DNA from: Nemertoderma westbladi
Taxonomy: Eukaryota; Xenacoelomorpha; Nemertodermatida; Nemertodermatidae
NCBI GenBank assembly: GCA_032718475.1
Contig: JAUCBJ010001509.1
Location: forward strand, 1 to 24,917
Reading direction: 5' to 3'
Length of the DNA: 24,917 nucleotides
Of the stretch, positions 1 through 9,388 are shown one piece after another. Every line of letters begins with the position of its first letter. Position 1 is the stretch's first letter. Below the pieces are notes generated by a model that did not search any database, was not told the DNA's origin, and was given only the letters and a program-made list of their open reading frames with translations. The position numbers and the translations under genes are program-made.

Positions 1-1360
1 CAAGTATACAGTGCTTGTACCGGTGACTGCTGCACTGTACTGCTGTACTACAGTACTAATATAGCAGTCCCTGCAGCAACAAACTGCCCCAATTTATACA
101 AAGATAGTATTAACTATCTGAATGTTGATATAAATGGAATTCGGAGGCGTATAGTGACGTCACGACCAATCACAGATCGTTTTCATATTTTGAATAATTT
201 TTAAACTGAAAACACAAATATCTCGGCTATTTTAACATCTTATTGAATTCTGTAAATGCCATTGTGTTTCTGTGATATTATTGCATCTAATTGATCTGGT
301 TTTGAATTTGAGTCGTGAACCCCATTACGTAAACCATTTTGTGAAAAGTACACTACTGTATTCAGAATTTTGTAAACCTTCCTCTCTGTGCTCGCTCGGT
401 ACTAAAATAGACGCGGGTCATAATGCTGAAATTGTACTTATCACATAGTTTGTTATCGTTGTGCTTTTTAACTAATTTGTGGTTGGGTAGCTAATCTTGA
501 ATCTGTTGTCGTTTCATTATGAACAGCCTGTACTGTGGTACTGTACTAGTTCTGTTGGCTTTATGTGTGTTGGAAATTTGAAATCTTCACAAGGGTATTT
601 GTATTTATTACTGGTTTCACTACAAATTTGTTTTGATTTACACTACCAAAACTCGTATACCGGTATATGTCTGTAGTAAATGGGCCACTCTACAAACTTA
701 ATACAAGCTCAACTGAAGCCGGATGCGACCCAAAGGCTCCTCTTCCGACAGCTGCTACCTGAAGGGGTGGGGGCGCTACTCCTATCCCAAGTTTTCCTCC
801 CAGTAATTCAACTGGTCCTTATAAAACCTGCTTAGACAGCAACAATCTGAACTCGTATATAATTAGGTTTAATAGCTCTTTTAGTTTTAAAGTTATAACG
901 ATTTTCATTTAGGGAGACCTATTGAAATTACTATCACTAGGTCTATTATCTCCATATTATCTCTATTATCTTTTTTTAGGAAATTGTCAACTTGAAAACC
1001 CTTCTACTTCTACAATTTTTATGCAATTCGTTTTTAATTAGCAATTAATTTATGAGCAATTTATGTGGGTGTCTACAAAGCAAACCCTGCATAAAAGTAT
1101 CATTCAACGTTTTGAAATATTTATAGTTAATAAAATTTAATACTATTTATAACAAACGTAAAAATTAAGATAAATTTCCAGCGCCACCTAGAGGAGCAGG
1201 TTTATTTTCATAAAATTTCGTCTGATAATTTTATTGCCATATCCTTGATCCATCATAATAAACAATTTCATGTGATTAAATTAAAACTGTAAAAGCCTTA
1301 GGGTTTTAAGAGCAACCAAGTTTTTTATAACATTATTAAAACATATTTACAACATCAAAA
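1..1360. other. AT-rich non-coding stretch, no gene recognised
   Basis: No convincing coding frame or known repeat is visible on either strand. The DNA is AT-rich apart from a short GC-richer island around 715-800. It could be intergenic or the far part of a large intron of the EGF gene at the right edge, but nothing here decides between them. Confidence 0.6.
155..170. promoter_or_regulatory. Full CRE palindrome followed by CCAAT
   Basis: Positions 155-162 read TGACGTCA, the full ATF/CREB consensus, and CCAAT follows at 166-170. A TATAAA-like string lies about 25 bases upstream. There is no adjacent gene to support promoter function, so this is a motif match only. Confidence 0.2.
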
Positions 1361-1436
1361 TATATATTTCATGTTTCTTCTATCATAATCAGATCTAAAC
1401 TTGTAACGTGCCATAAATGGCATATACTACATGTGA

Positions 1437-1454
1437 CGGGATCTACGGATCCCG
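1437..1454. repeat. Short perfect hairpin
   Basis: CGGGATC and GATCCCG form a 7 bp stem around a 4-base loop. It sits about 1.2 kb downstream, in minus-strand terms, of the exonuclease/zinc-knuckle ORF. No tRNA features accompany it. Confidence 0.45.
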
Positions 1455-1907
1455 ATTTATCCGTTTGGGTCTTCAATCTACGCGTCCCCGCCGTGTATGT
1501 GAAAAGGTTCGTTAAGAGTTCTGATGTTCGGTAATATGTATAAAGCAGTAAAGGTATAATATAATTGATATAGCACAGTTGAATGGATGACACGGTTACC
1601 GGTAGATAAGTATTACATAAAGTGGCGGTAGCGGACGGTGATAGAAGTTCCCGTTCCGCCCTGACTGCACTGACTAGCTAAAGTGAATGAATAACATGAT
1701 TACTGGTAATATATTGCACCGGTTGGCCGCATTACATTACTCAGCCGATGCTTTCCCCCCATTGGCTAATAACTCACTTCTCACCCTCCCATCTCCCTGG
1801 GAGTACTTCCCCCCGCTGCTGTCTCTCTCTCCCTCCCGGTGGTGTAACCTCTGACCCCCGCTGTGTGTGTTCCCTTTGGGGCCTGTTGTCCCCGCCTATT
1901 GGGGTGA

Positions 1908-2037
1908 CACGAGGTTGATTGGTGATCAACCTCGTGCTTCCAATATTGCTTAAAACCAACTCTGTGTGGGCCTGGTTAGCGGAATTGAATACGCTAACAC
2001 TCCCCCCCATGCTATCTTCCCGGTGAGAAGATAGCAT
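1908..2037. repeat. Cluster of three perfect stem-loops
   Basis: Three inverted repeats follow one another. The first is 1908-1919 with 1925-1936, a 12 bp perfect stem with a 5-base loop. The second is 1975-1981 with 1992-1998, 7 bp. The third is 2009-2019 with 2027-2037, 11 bp perfect with a 7-base loop. On the minus strand they lie downstream of the exonuclease-like ORF, where the 3' UTR or a 3' LTR of that element would be expected. They could fold in RNA from either strand. Function is unknown. Confidence 0.65.
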
Positions 2038-2228
2038 CCACCTCTAGTGCGCTACAATTCCGCTGGATCTCGACCTAGCATCGAGTGTGGGGTGGAACTA
2101 TTTTTCTCGGAGCCGGCTTTCCAGACCGCCCCCTATGGGTATGATATCACTACCCTGTTTACCTGGCGTCCCGTGTCGGGCCGATCGTGCGCTCCTCTCA
2201 CACGACTTTTGTTTCCCCAACACTTTCA

Positions 2229-2400
2229 CCACTAACTCTACTCTGTTCTCACCCTGACTCTCCTCTACTTCTCCTCACTTCCGCTCTAACTCTCGGACTT
2301 CCCTGTCCCTCACTCAGCCTCTTATTCCTCCCCCCCCACACTTGAATTGCACCCGCACTCTCTCCGCACTACAACTCTACCCCTATCTCTCCCACTCACT
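2229..2400 (-). other. Long purine-rich tract on the minus strand (polypurine-tract candidate)
   Basis: The plus strand is nearly all C and T, with short runs such as CTCCTCACTTCC and a C8 run near 2331-2338. The minus strand is therefore purine-rich just downstream of the ORF ending at 2691. LTR elements prime plus-strand DNA from such a tract immediately before the 3' LTR. No LTR boundary was found, so the role is inferred. Confidence 0.3.
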
Positions 2401-2690
2401 CCCGACGAGTTTCACCCCCCTCCTGTGCCGTCGCACTCAAGAAGTGTGATGTCGCCCAGTGTCTCGTCCGTGATAGTATTATAGTCAATTGGTCCCCAGT
2501 CCCAGTAGCTAATTGAGAAAAGGTTGTACGACTATAGTACTTACTTTGATTGTATTTACTTTCTAAACTAATAATGATTACTACGTACGTACATACTAAT
2601 TGCACTTTTCAATTATTTAAATTACTTGAATTCGTACTTAGGAGTTCGCACGTCTCGCGTGGTGCCTTCCAGGCATATCACATCGATGTC

Positions 2691-5360
2691 TTAGTTCGTT
2701 CCACCTGCCTTTGGGAACCACCTCAACTCTTTCCCTCTATCGTCCTCCTCCCTTGGTCGTTTCCTGGTCACTGCCGCTCCTTTGGTCTTGTCTGCTTTCA
2801 GGCTCCTGACCCTCGCCGTCACCTCTTTACTAATCCCGGTCGTCGACTCCTTGGGCGCTGGTGTTATTAGCTCCCGGTATCGCTTCGCGGGTGGCCCCTC
2901 CGAGTGGCCCTGTTGTCTCCCCCTGGTGGCGTCCCATAGGATCACTTTCATCGCCCGCGGCACATGCTCCGCCAAGAAATCCCTGAACTCTCCTCTGTTC
3001 TGTGGCGTCCACCTGTCCAAATACCTCTGCGTATTTATCACTCCGGCATACGACGCCGCCGTCGCCACTTCCTGGTAGGTAAACGGAAGCCTCCGTTTGA
3101 TAATCTCCATGTGGGCCTCCTGATTGATGTTAAAGAAGCCCCACCGGAACTCCTGGGCCTTCATGCGTTGCCGAGTCATGGCTCCGACGTCGGCCCACTC
3201 CTCGAAGATCCTAAACTTCTCTTCGTCGTCCATCCAGTCGCACTGGCGTCCGTAGTGTCCCCGAAAGTTGCACTTCGAGCACCGGTTGTGCAACCGTGGA
3301 CACGCCCCCATCCTGTGGCTCGACTCGCGGCAGTAGAGACAACTAGTCCCTTTCTGGAACCGGTACAAACAGCTCCTTTCCTGATGGGTCTGTCTCCCAC
3401 AGTAGTCACAGCCGAGCACCAATGTCTCCCGCCCCACGTCGTCTTTCGTCCCAAGCGATCTCCGCGGTCTGTGGAGTCGCTGGTAAGCGAACTTCCGGAC
3501 GTTAGCGTCCCTGTCTACGTCGATCTCCTCGCCCCTCCCGGGCATCGTCTCCCCGAATACTACCCGTGGTGCCATCCCCGGTTGCTCGCCCAACCTGATA
3601 GTGCTCCCCGCGAAATCCATCGCCGGCTCCTCATGCACCCAGGCCCGCTTGCCGGGTCTATCCCAGAAGGCCCTCGCCCCGCTGGCTGTCACCACCCTCC
3701 CGCCAACCCAGTCCGTGTCCGAGTGGCCGATCCTCCCGATGGGCGGCATCTCTCCGAACTCGTCGTCGTCCTCGTCCTCCTCAGGCAGTGGCTCCAACCC
3801 CGGTATCCCGGTGGACCCACTGTGTCCCTTCCCGCCTTGGCTCTCGCCCGTAACTTTCCATCCTTCCAGCTCCCCTAGCCTCCTTAGCGGCTGATCGCCC
3901 TCGGCGCCCGCTGGTATGGGCGTCATCTGCAATCCCGACGTCGACTGTTTCGGTGATCCCACCGTCCATCCTAATTCTCGCCCTAGAGACTCCCCCGAAC
4001 TCCCTGACGATGTCCAACGAAGTTCGTCTAAGGCCGCCTGTTCCTCGAAGCCGTAGCTCTGTGCCCTAGCTTCCTCCTCCCTTTCCTCTGCTTCTCTCCT
4101 CTCCTGTCTAGCGATTTCTTCCAATCGCTTCGCCTCTCGTCTATCCGTCTCTAGCTGCTCCCACCTCTGATACGGCGTATCTACCTCCCCGTCTACCAGA
4201 TGTCGGCTGTTGTAGTACACCGACTCGCCCTTCAGCCCCGGGTGGTCTACCAGACCCTCGAAAGCTGTCTTAAAGGCTCTTCTGTAGCTTAGGGGTGATC
4301 CCGATAATAGGAATGCCGTTGGTTCCCTCTCGATAACCACGGTCATGAATAGGTTAAGCAAACCCATCATTATCCAGTCCTCCTGTAGGATATATCGCTT
4401 CTGATATACCTTTATCGCTCCTCTCCGGAATTGATACACCTCTTGTCTCCCTGGCCTCGCTCCCCACTTCAGCGAGTTCGCCAAGTCCGCTCCGTACTCC
4501 CCTCTGAACTTGCTCCAATCCATCGGTTTGTGACACACGAGCCCCATTAGCTGGCCCATTGCCACCGCCCCGCAATGTCCTGTGTTCTCCACTAGTCCCA
4601 ACCCGTCTGGTGCTGTCATAGCCATATAGACCGTCTGCATATCCAGAAGGTTGGGGGTGTCCGGACCGATGATTCTCTCCGCGTCGTCGCGAATCGCCGA
4701 TCCCACTTTCGTCGTTGACTTCTCTCTCACTAGGGTTTGCACCGCCTTCGGCAACTGGTTCAACTTCGGCCCGTCCTTCTTTCCATACGTTCCTAGATCG
4801 AATAGGAATATATCCCCATTTGGCGCGGCCAAATGTAGGAGTATGGTTATGGCCGACCCCGCCGATCCTCTCCTCGAACCCTCCTCGTCTTCCACGGTCC
4901 CCTCATCGTCTAGGACCATGTACCCTTCTCTGCTGACGGACTCTACGAACCTCTTCCAATCTTTCCTCGGTGGCTCTCTCGCGTACTTCGGAATCCCGAA
5001 CTTCGCCTCGTCTCCTTTCACCACGTAGTGGAAATGCTCGAAGATCGCGTTGTCCAGCGACAGCATCCCATAGGTCCCGACCAGCCGCTGTTCGTGCACC
5101 TCCCTGAAATGGTCTTGTAGCGCTCGCGCTCCGTGACCTCTCTCTAACCGCTCGTAGTATCCCCTTGTCTTCTCTTCCGGATGCCTCTTGGTGAAATCCA
5201 CCAGTATTTCCTTTCCTCCTGACTCCGCCTTTCTCTTCCTGATCAGTTTCCCCGCCATTCCGAACTCTCTCACTCGCTCACCTGTAAGGTGGTGCCTTGC
5301 CAAGGCGCAGTACAGATGAGTGATAAGTTTAAGATGGTCTGTACAGTTCGACAATGGCAT
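2691..5360 (-). CDS. DEDD 3'-5' exonuclease-like, triple zinc-knuckle protein of a retroelement
   Basis: The frame is intact for 889 codons from the first ATG. The ATG at 5258 (residue 35) has a better context (purine at -3, G at +4) and opens a basic stretch, so it may be the true start. Residues about 145-340 resemble the RNase-H-fold DEDD exonuclease family (WRN/EXD1 type): D151-x-E153, then strand-like ITILLHLA and IFLFDLG, KVGSAIRDD with D225/D226, and YILQED ending at D328. The last motif is Y-x4-D rather than the canonical Y-x3-D, so activity is uncertain. Residues 400-435 are a charged coiled coil; 525-535 is acidic. Three exact C-x2-C-x4-H-x4-C knuckles (C651, C674, C694) are typical of Gag nucleocapsids. 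The C-terminus is basic. It follows the Bel/Pao integrase on the same strand. I see no gene family name; the domain call is by eye. Confidence 0.6.
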   Translation of the reverse strand: MPLSNCTDHLKLITHLYCALARHHLTGERVREFGMAGKLIRKRKAESGGKEILVDFTKRHPEEKTRGYYERLERGHGARALQDHFREVHEQRLVGTYGMLSLDNAIFEHFHYVVKGDEAKFGIPKYAREPPRKDWKRFVESVSREGYMVLDDEGTVEDEEGSRRGSAGSAITILLHLAAPNGDIFLFDLGTYGKKDGPKLNQLPKAVQTLVREKSTTKVGSAIRDDAERIIGPDTPNLLDMQTVYMAMTAPDGLGLVENTGHCGAVAMGQLMGLVCHKPMDWSKFRGEYGADLANSLKWGARPGRQEVYQFRRGAIKVYQKRYILQEDWIMMGLLNLFMTVVIEREPTAFLLSGSPLSYRRAFKTAFEGLVDHPGLKGESVYYNSRHLVDGEVDTPYQRWEQLETDRREAKRLEEIARQERREAEEREEEARAQSYGFEEQAALDELRWTSSGSSGESLGRELGWTVGSPKQSTSGLQMTPIPAGAEGDQPLRRLGELEGWKVTGESQGGKGHSGSTGIPGLEPLPEEDEDDDEFGEMPPIGRIGHSDTDWVGGRVVTASGARAFWDRPGKRAWVHEEPAMDFAGSTIRLGEQPGMAPRVVFGETMPGRGEEIDVDRDANVRKFAYQRLHRPRRSLGTKDDVGRETLVLGCDYCGRQTHQERSCLYRFQKGTSCLYCRESSHRMGACPRLHNRCSKCNFRGHYGRQCDWMDDEEKFRIFEEWADVGAMTRQRMKAQEFRWGFFNINQEAHMEIIKRRLPFTYQEVATAASYAGVINTQRYLDRWTPQNRGEFRDFLAEHVPRAMKVILWDATRGRQQGHSEGPPAKRYRELITPAPKESTTGISKEVTARVRSLKADKTKGAAVTRKRPREEDDRGKELRWFPKAGGTN

Positions 5361-5624
5361 ATTTTCTACTTACTCTTGAGTTATAGCCTAATTTTTCTTA
5401 TTTATCTTTAATATTTTAATTTAATTCAATCCTACTACTGTGCTACTACTTACTATTGCCAATGGATTACTCTACTTCATAATCCACATTCTGGCCTACT
5501 CTGTGGGCCTGTGCAGTACAACAGTATGCGTCGCGTGGCCTACACGATTTATCCAGCTGTACTCATATGCCCCCCTCTGCTAACTAACATTTATATTATA
5601 TATACCCTTCTACCACTATCTCTT
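5361..5624. other. AT-rich spacer between exonuclease-like ORF and minisatellite
   Basis: No coding frame is visible. On the minus strand this is the region just upstream of the exonuclease-like ORF, so it would hold its leader. A splice-donor-like CAGGTGAG occurs on the minus strand inside the ORF, between its first two ATGs (near 5275-5282), but no good acceptor is apparent. Confidence 0.5.
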
Positions 5625-6200
5625 ACTAATCGGTACTACGTACCCTCTTACTAACTTCTAACTAACTTCTACTAACCGGTACTACGTACCCTCTTACTAA
5701 CCTCTAGCTCCACTAACTAACTAACGGTACTACATACCCTCTTACTAACCTCTAACTCCACTAACTAACTAACGCTACTACGTACCCTCTTACTAACCTC
5801 TAACTCCACTAACTAACTAACCGGTACTACGTACCCTCTTACTAACTCTAACTCTCTCCAACCAACTAACGGTACTACGTACCCTCTTACTGACCTCTAA
5901 CTCCATTAACTAACTAACCGGTACTACATACCCTCTTACTAACCTCTAACTCTACTAACTAACTAACCGGTACTACGTACCCTCTTACTAACTAACTAGC
6001 GGTACTACGTACCTTCTAACTACTTAACTAACTAACGGTACTACGTACCCTCTAACTACTAACTCTTACTAACTAACGGTACTACGTACCCTCTAACTAC
6101 TAACTCTTACTAACTAACGGTACTACGTACCCTCTAACTACTAACTCTTACTAACTAACGGTACTACGTACCCTCTAGCTACTAACTCTTACTATCTGCC
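5625..6200. repeat. Minisatellite, 13 copies of a GGTACTACGTACCCTC-cored unit
   Basis: A tandem array with core GGTACTACGTACCCTC followed by TTACTAACC and TAACTAAC strings. Units are about 49 bp in the left part (about 5630-5970), and the last units (about 6037-6200) are 41 bp and nearly identical to one another. One copy begins GCTACT instead of GGTACT; others have ACATACC for ACGTACC. The core GGTAC-TAC-GTACC is itself an inverted repeat. All frames carry many stops. It lies between the Bel/Pao integrase stop and the exonuclease-like ORF. Confidence 0.9.
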
Positions 6201-6290
6201 TAACTCTTACTAACTTCCATCTGCCTACTTACTCTTTCTTTATTTATTATTTTTTTTATATATTTTATGTGTGGGAAGGGCGTCTCGCCC

Positions 6291-6307
6291 TCAATCCCAC
6301 CCCCCTC
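6291..6307 (-). other. Polypurine-tract candidate after integrase
   Basis: On the minus strand, about 35 bases after the integrase stop, the sequence is purine-rich with a G6 run (plus strand TCAATCCCACCCCCCTC). In Bel/Pao elements such a tract marks the start of the 3' LTR. No matching LTR was found on the gag side, so this site competes with the longer tract at 2229-2400. Confidence 0.3.
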
Positions 6308-6340
6308 AGTCCAAAACTTGGACGACTAAACTCTACTCGT

Positions 6341-9300
6341 CTAAGGTGCTCCCTCTAGTAGGCAGCACTTGCCTACAGCCCTTCTGTAGGTCTTTCTATC
6401 TTTCGCTCCTATTTTCCCACCTATCCGCACTTCTACCGATCGGACTCTTCCATCCTCGTCGGAGTAAGTGCCCACAACTCTCGCCAACCGCCATTGGTTG
6501 TTGATGATGGTATCGTCCGTGACGATCACCAGGTCACCCTCCTTTAGCTCTCTGTTCGTGTTTCTCCACTTGCTTCTCCTATGGAGCATGGGTAGATATT
6601 CCTCTACCCACCTCCTCCAGTACTCTGCGCTTATCGCCTTAGCGGCTTTCCAACTCTGTCGGGAGTGTATATCGTCTGGGTCTACACCCCGCATGTCGAT
6701 GGTCGCTGGCCTCTCCATTAGAAAGTGACTAGGCGTCAACACGTCTAATGACTCCGGGTCATCAATTTCTGGATATAGCGGTCTGCTATTAATGATACCC
6801 TCGCACTTTGCTAGTACCGTCCTCAGCACGTCCTTTGTTACCATATGGGTGTTCATCAATTTCGTCATCAGACGCTTGGAGCTACCCACTAGTCTCTCGA
6901 CGCATCCTTGAGTATGCGGAGCATACGGCGTCCTCCTCTCCCACTTCACTTGTCGTCTTCTCATGGCTGCCCTGACTTCTTCCCCTTCCATGATATCCAA
7001 GGCATCCGCCATCTCGTTCTCTGCCCCTACAAAGTTGGTTCCGCTGTCAGAATATATTACTGCAATCGTCCCACCTTTGCGGTCTCTGAACCTCTCCAGA
7101 GCATTAATGAATGCTGATGCGGTTGCATCTTGGGCGAGTTCTATCCCTACCGCCCGCGTGTTGTTACATACGAAGATAATACCGTAGCGCTTCTCCGTGT
7201 GCTGCATCACCTTAACCTTTATCGGCCCGAACATATCCACACCACAATGCGTAAATGGCGGGTCGTGCTGTCTTACTCTACTGGCCGGTAGTGGCGCCAT
7301 TTCCTGTATGGCCCGCTCCTTCTTCACCCGTTGGCAGGTTTGGCACTGCCCCACTACCGCCTTTACCTTCTTTCTCAACTGTTTGACCCAAAAGGTCCTT
7401 CGTATCTCTGTGAAGGTTCGGTTGGTGCCCCCGTGCAATATCGACTTATGGGAGTCCCAGATGATCTGGTGGACTATCGGTGATCCATTAGGGATGATGA
7501 TGGGCTTTGGTGGGATGACAATACTGTTGTTGTTCAACACCCTAGAGTTCATTACTAGGATCCCGTCATCATTGAGTTGTGGTGACAGTGCGATCAGTTC
7601 ACTGTCCCGTCGGAGATGCTGTTGTTTACTGACGCGTTCCACCTCGTTGCCGTAGTTCTTCCTCTGTTCGTAGCGGATGATGGCTTTGGCCGCCCCCTCC
7701 AGATCGACGGTTATTTTACCCTTTGTATCTCTACCGAATCCCCTAAGGAAGTCCCCGAAGGCTCTCCAGTACGCCACTAACTTCTTGGTCTTATACCAAC
7801 TAGAGCTGTAGCTAAGGAGTTTGTCTGTTGGGTTATCGCACAGTTCTTCCGGTTTCGGTTGCACGTCCCTTATCTCCCTCACCATCTGGCTGTATATCTC
7901 CTCACCTTCTGAATCTACTCCCTCTTCCTCTAACGCTACTTGTTCTGCGCCCGGGTCCACCATTCTCATCGGCGGCCAGGCTGTCTTATCGTTCAGAAAT
8001 TGCAGCCCATGCTGCCACAATACTTCCTTCTTCAAGAAAGTGTGGCGTGCCACGCCCCTCGATAACAAGTCCGCTGGGTTCTCGTCCGTTGGGCAGTAGT
8101 GCCACCTTTCTAACTCCATGGTTGCCCTTATTTCGTTCACCCTATTTGCGACAAATATAGGGTATCTTGTCCTTTCGTTATGTAGCCAACTGAGCACTAC
8201 CATGGAATCCGTCCAGTAGTGTGTTACCCCTATGTTGGGAATAGCATCCACTAAGTAGGCTGTGGCCCTAACTCCTAATCTCGCAGCTGTCAACTCGAGT
8301 TTCGGAACTGATGCTGAATCTGGTGGTGTCGACTTCGCTTTGCTGAATGCGAGTCTGGGCTTGTGAGCCCCCTCTCGTTGTACTAAGCAGAGTGCCGCTC
8401 CGTATGCCTCTAATGACGCATCGGAGAACATGTGCAGATCCAGATTCATCATGTCCCCATCCGGGAAATACACACGTGGCATGCTGTATGTTCCCATCTG
8501 CTCTAAACTCTCTGTCCACTTGCTCCATTGCTTGCTGATCTCTTCCGGGACCTCCTTGTCCCACTCATCCTTTAGTTTGTACACTCTCTTGAGTATCTGT
8601 TTCCCCGTGACTAGTAATGGGGATGCTAGGCCTAGGGGATCGTATATCCTCGCTATATACGACACATAGCCCCTCTTTGTGTGGATACCTGCGACCTCCT
8701 GACTCAACTGGTATTTTAACTCGTCTGTCTCTCGGTTCCACACGATCCCTAGTGCCTTCTGCTGGGACTCCACTCTCTTGTTCGCCATGCCCTGTCCCTT
8801 GGCTGTCGTGGGATTATCCATGGTCGACTCTGGCCTCCTGTCCTCCATTTCTTTCATGAACTCTTGCGAGCTGGATTGGAACTTGGTTAGGTTGAACCCG
8901 GATCCTTTTAGGATATCGCGAACCTCGCGCCCCGTGTCCAGTAGTTCCTTAACCGTATTTCCAGACTCCATCCCGTCGTCTACATAGAATCCTCGTCGAA
9001 TCATATCGACGGCTTTGGCGCTGATTTTATCTTCCTTCCCTTCTACCGTGTCTCTTATGGCCACAGTCGTTATAAACGAAGACGACTTGGCTCCCATATT
9101 CTGTACTATCATCTTATACATCGGTATGGTCGACAGTTCCTCGTCACTGTCGTACCATAGGAAGCGCTGGCTGTCGCTATCTTCTTCCATTACACGGACT
9201 TGGTTGAACATGCCTTCGATGTCGCAGGTCAAAGCGTGTTTACCATTCCTGAATCTGAGTAGGACCTCGATCCCTGAGTTGTAGTTGTTGGGACCCTCCA

Positions 9301-9388
9301 GCAGATAATCGTTTAGGCATTTGCCGTTGGTCTTGGCCGATGCGTCAACTACCATCCGCAGTTTACCTTTCTTCGGGTCTTCAGGGCT
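6341..9388 (-). CDS. pol: Bel/Pao Pol: reverse transcriptase, RNase H and integrase
   Basis: This is an open frame of about 1,015 codons that copies element RNA into DNA and integrates it. Counting from the ATG at 9355, the RT palm has CDIEGMF (D45) and YVDD (124-127). RNase H has FSDAS (D312), KLELTAA (E354) and WTDS (D383), then ENPADL. Integrase has an HHCC zinc finger (H636, H641, C671, C674) and the catalytic D707, D770, E820. A C-terminal WRRW...GDLVIV segment is the domain usually found after Bel/Pao integrase. The ATG at 9355 is only an internal Met: the RT fingers lie upstream in another frame, separated by a one-base frameshift at about 9389. Pol therefore cannot be made in one piece from this copy, although all catalytic residues in this part are present. 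Confidence 0.95.
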   Translation of the reverse strand, partial: SPEDPKKGKLRMVVDASAKTNGKCLNDYLLEGPNNYNSGIEVLLRFRNGKHALTCDIEGMFNQVRVMEEDSDSQRFLWYDSDEELSTIPMYKMIVQNMGAKSSSFITTVAIRDTVEGKEDKISAKAVDMIRRGFYVDDGMESGNTVKELLDTGREVRDILKGSGFNLTKFQSSSQEFMKEMEDRRPESTMDNPTTAKGQGMANKRVESQQKALGIVWNRETDELKYQLSQEVAGIHTKRGYVSYIARIYDPLGLASPLLVTGKQILKRVYKLKDEWDKEVPEEISKQWSKWTESLEQMGTYSMPRVYFPDGDMMNLDLHMFSDASLEAYGAALCLVQREGAHKPRLAFSKAKSTPPDSASVPKLELTAARLGVRATAYLVDAIPNIGVTHYWTDSMVVLSWLHNERTRYPIFVANRVNEIRATMELERWHYCPTDENPADLLSRGVARHTFLKKEVLWQHGLQFLNDKTAWPPMRMVDPGAEQVALEEEGVDSEGEEIYSQMVREIRDVQPKPEELCDNPTDKLLSYSSSWYKTKKLVAYWRAFGDFLRGFGRDTKGKITVDLEGAAKAIIRYEQRKNYGNEVERVSKQQHLRRDSELIALSPQLNDDGILVMNSRVLNNNSIVIPPKPIIIPNGSPIVHQIIWDSHKSILHGGTNRTFTEIRRTFWVKQLRKKVKAVVGQCQTCQRVKKERAIQEMAPLPASRVRQHDPPFTHCGVDMFGPIKVKVMQHTEKRYGIIFVCNNTRAVGIELAQDATASAFINALERFRDRKGGTIAVIYSDSGTNFVGAENEMADALDIMEGEEVRAAMRRRQVKWERRTPYAPHTQGCVERLVGSSKRLMTKLMNTHMVTKDVLRTVLAKCEGIINSRPLYPEIDDPESLDVLTPSHFLMERPATIDMRGVDPDDIHSRQSWKAAKAISAEYWRRWVEEYLPMLHRRSKWRNTNRELKEGDLVIVTDDTIINNQWRLARVVGTYSDEDGRVRSVEVRIGGKIGAKDRKTYRRAVGKCCLLEGAP

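Noticed and set aside
1437-1454. tRNA or tRNA-like fold
   Set aside because: Only one short stem; no T-arm or acceptor pairing and no GTTCRANNC-type box.
1369-1593. Minus-strand 74-codon frame
   Set aside because: No domain, AT-rich, no splice or promoter context; consistent with chance.
2964-3878. Plus-strand open frame of 304 codons over the exonuclease-like ORF
   Set aside because: It is the mirror of the minus-strand ORF, rich in Pro, Leu and Ser with no domain; the minus frame has zinc knuckles and is three times longer.
5625-6200. CRISPR array or telomeric repeat
   Set aside because: Units are contiguous without unique spacers, the context is an animal genome, and the TTAGT-like strings on the minus strand do not match a telomere unit.
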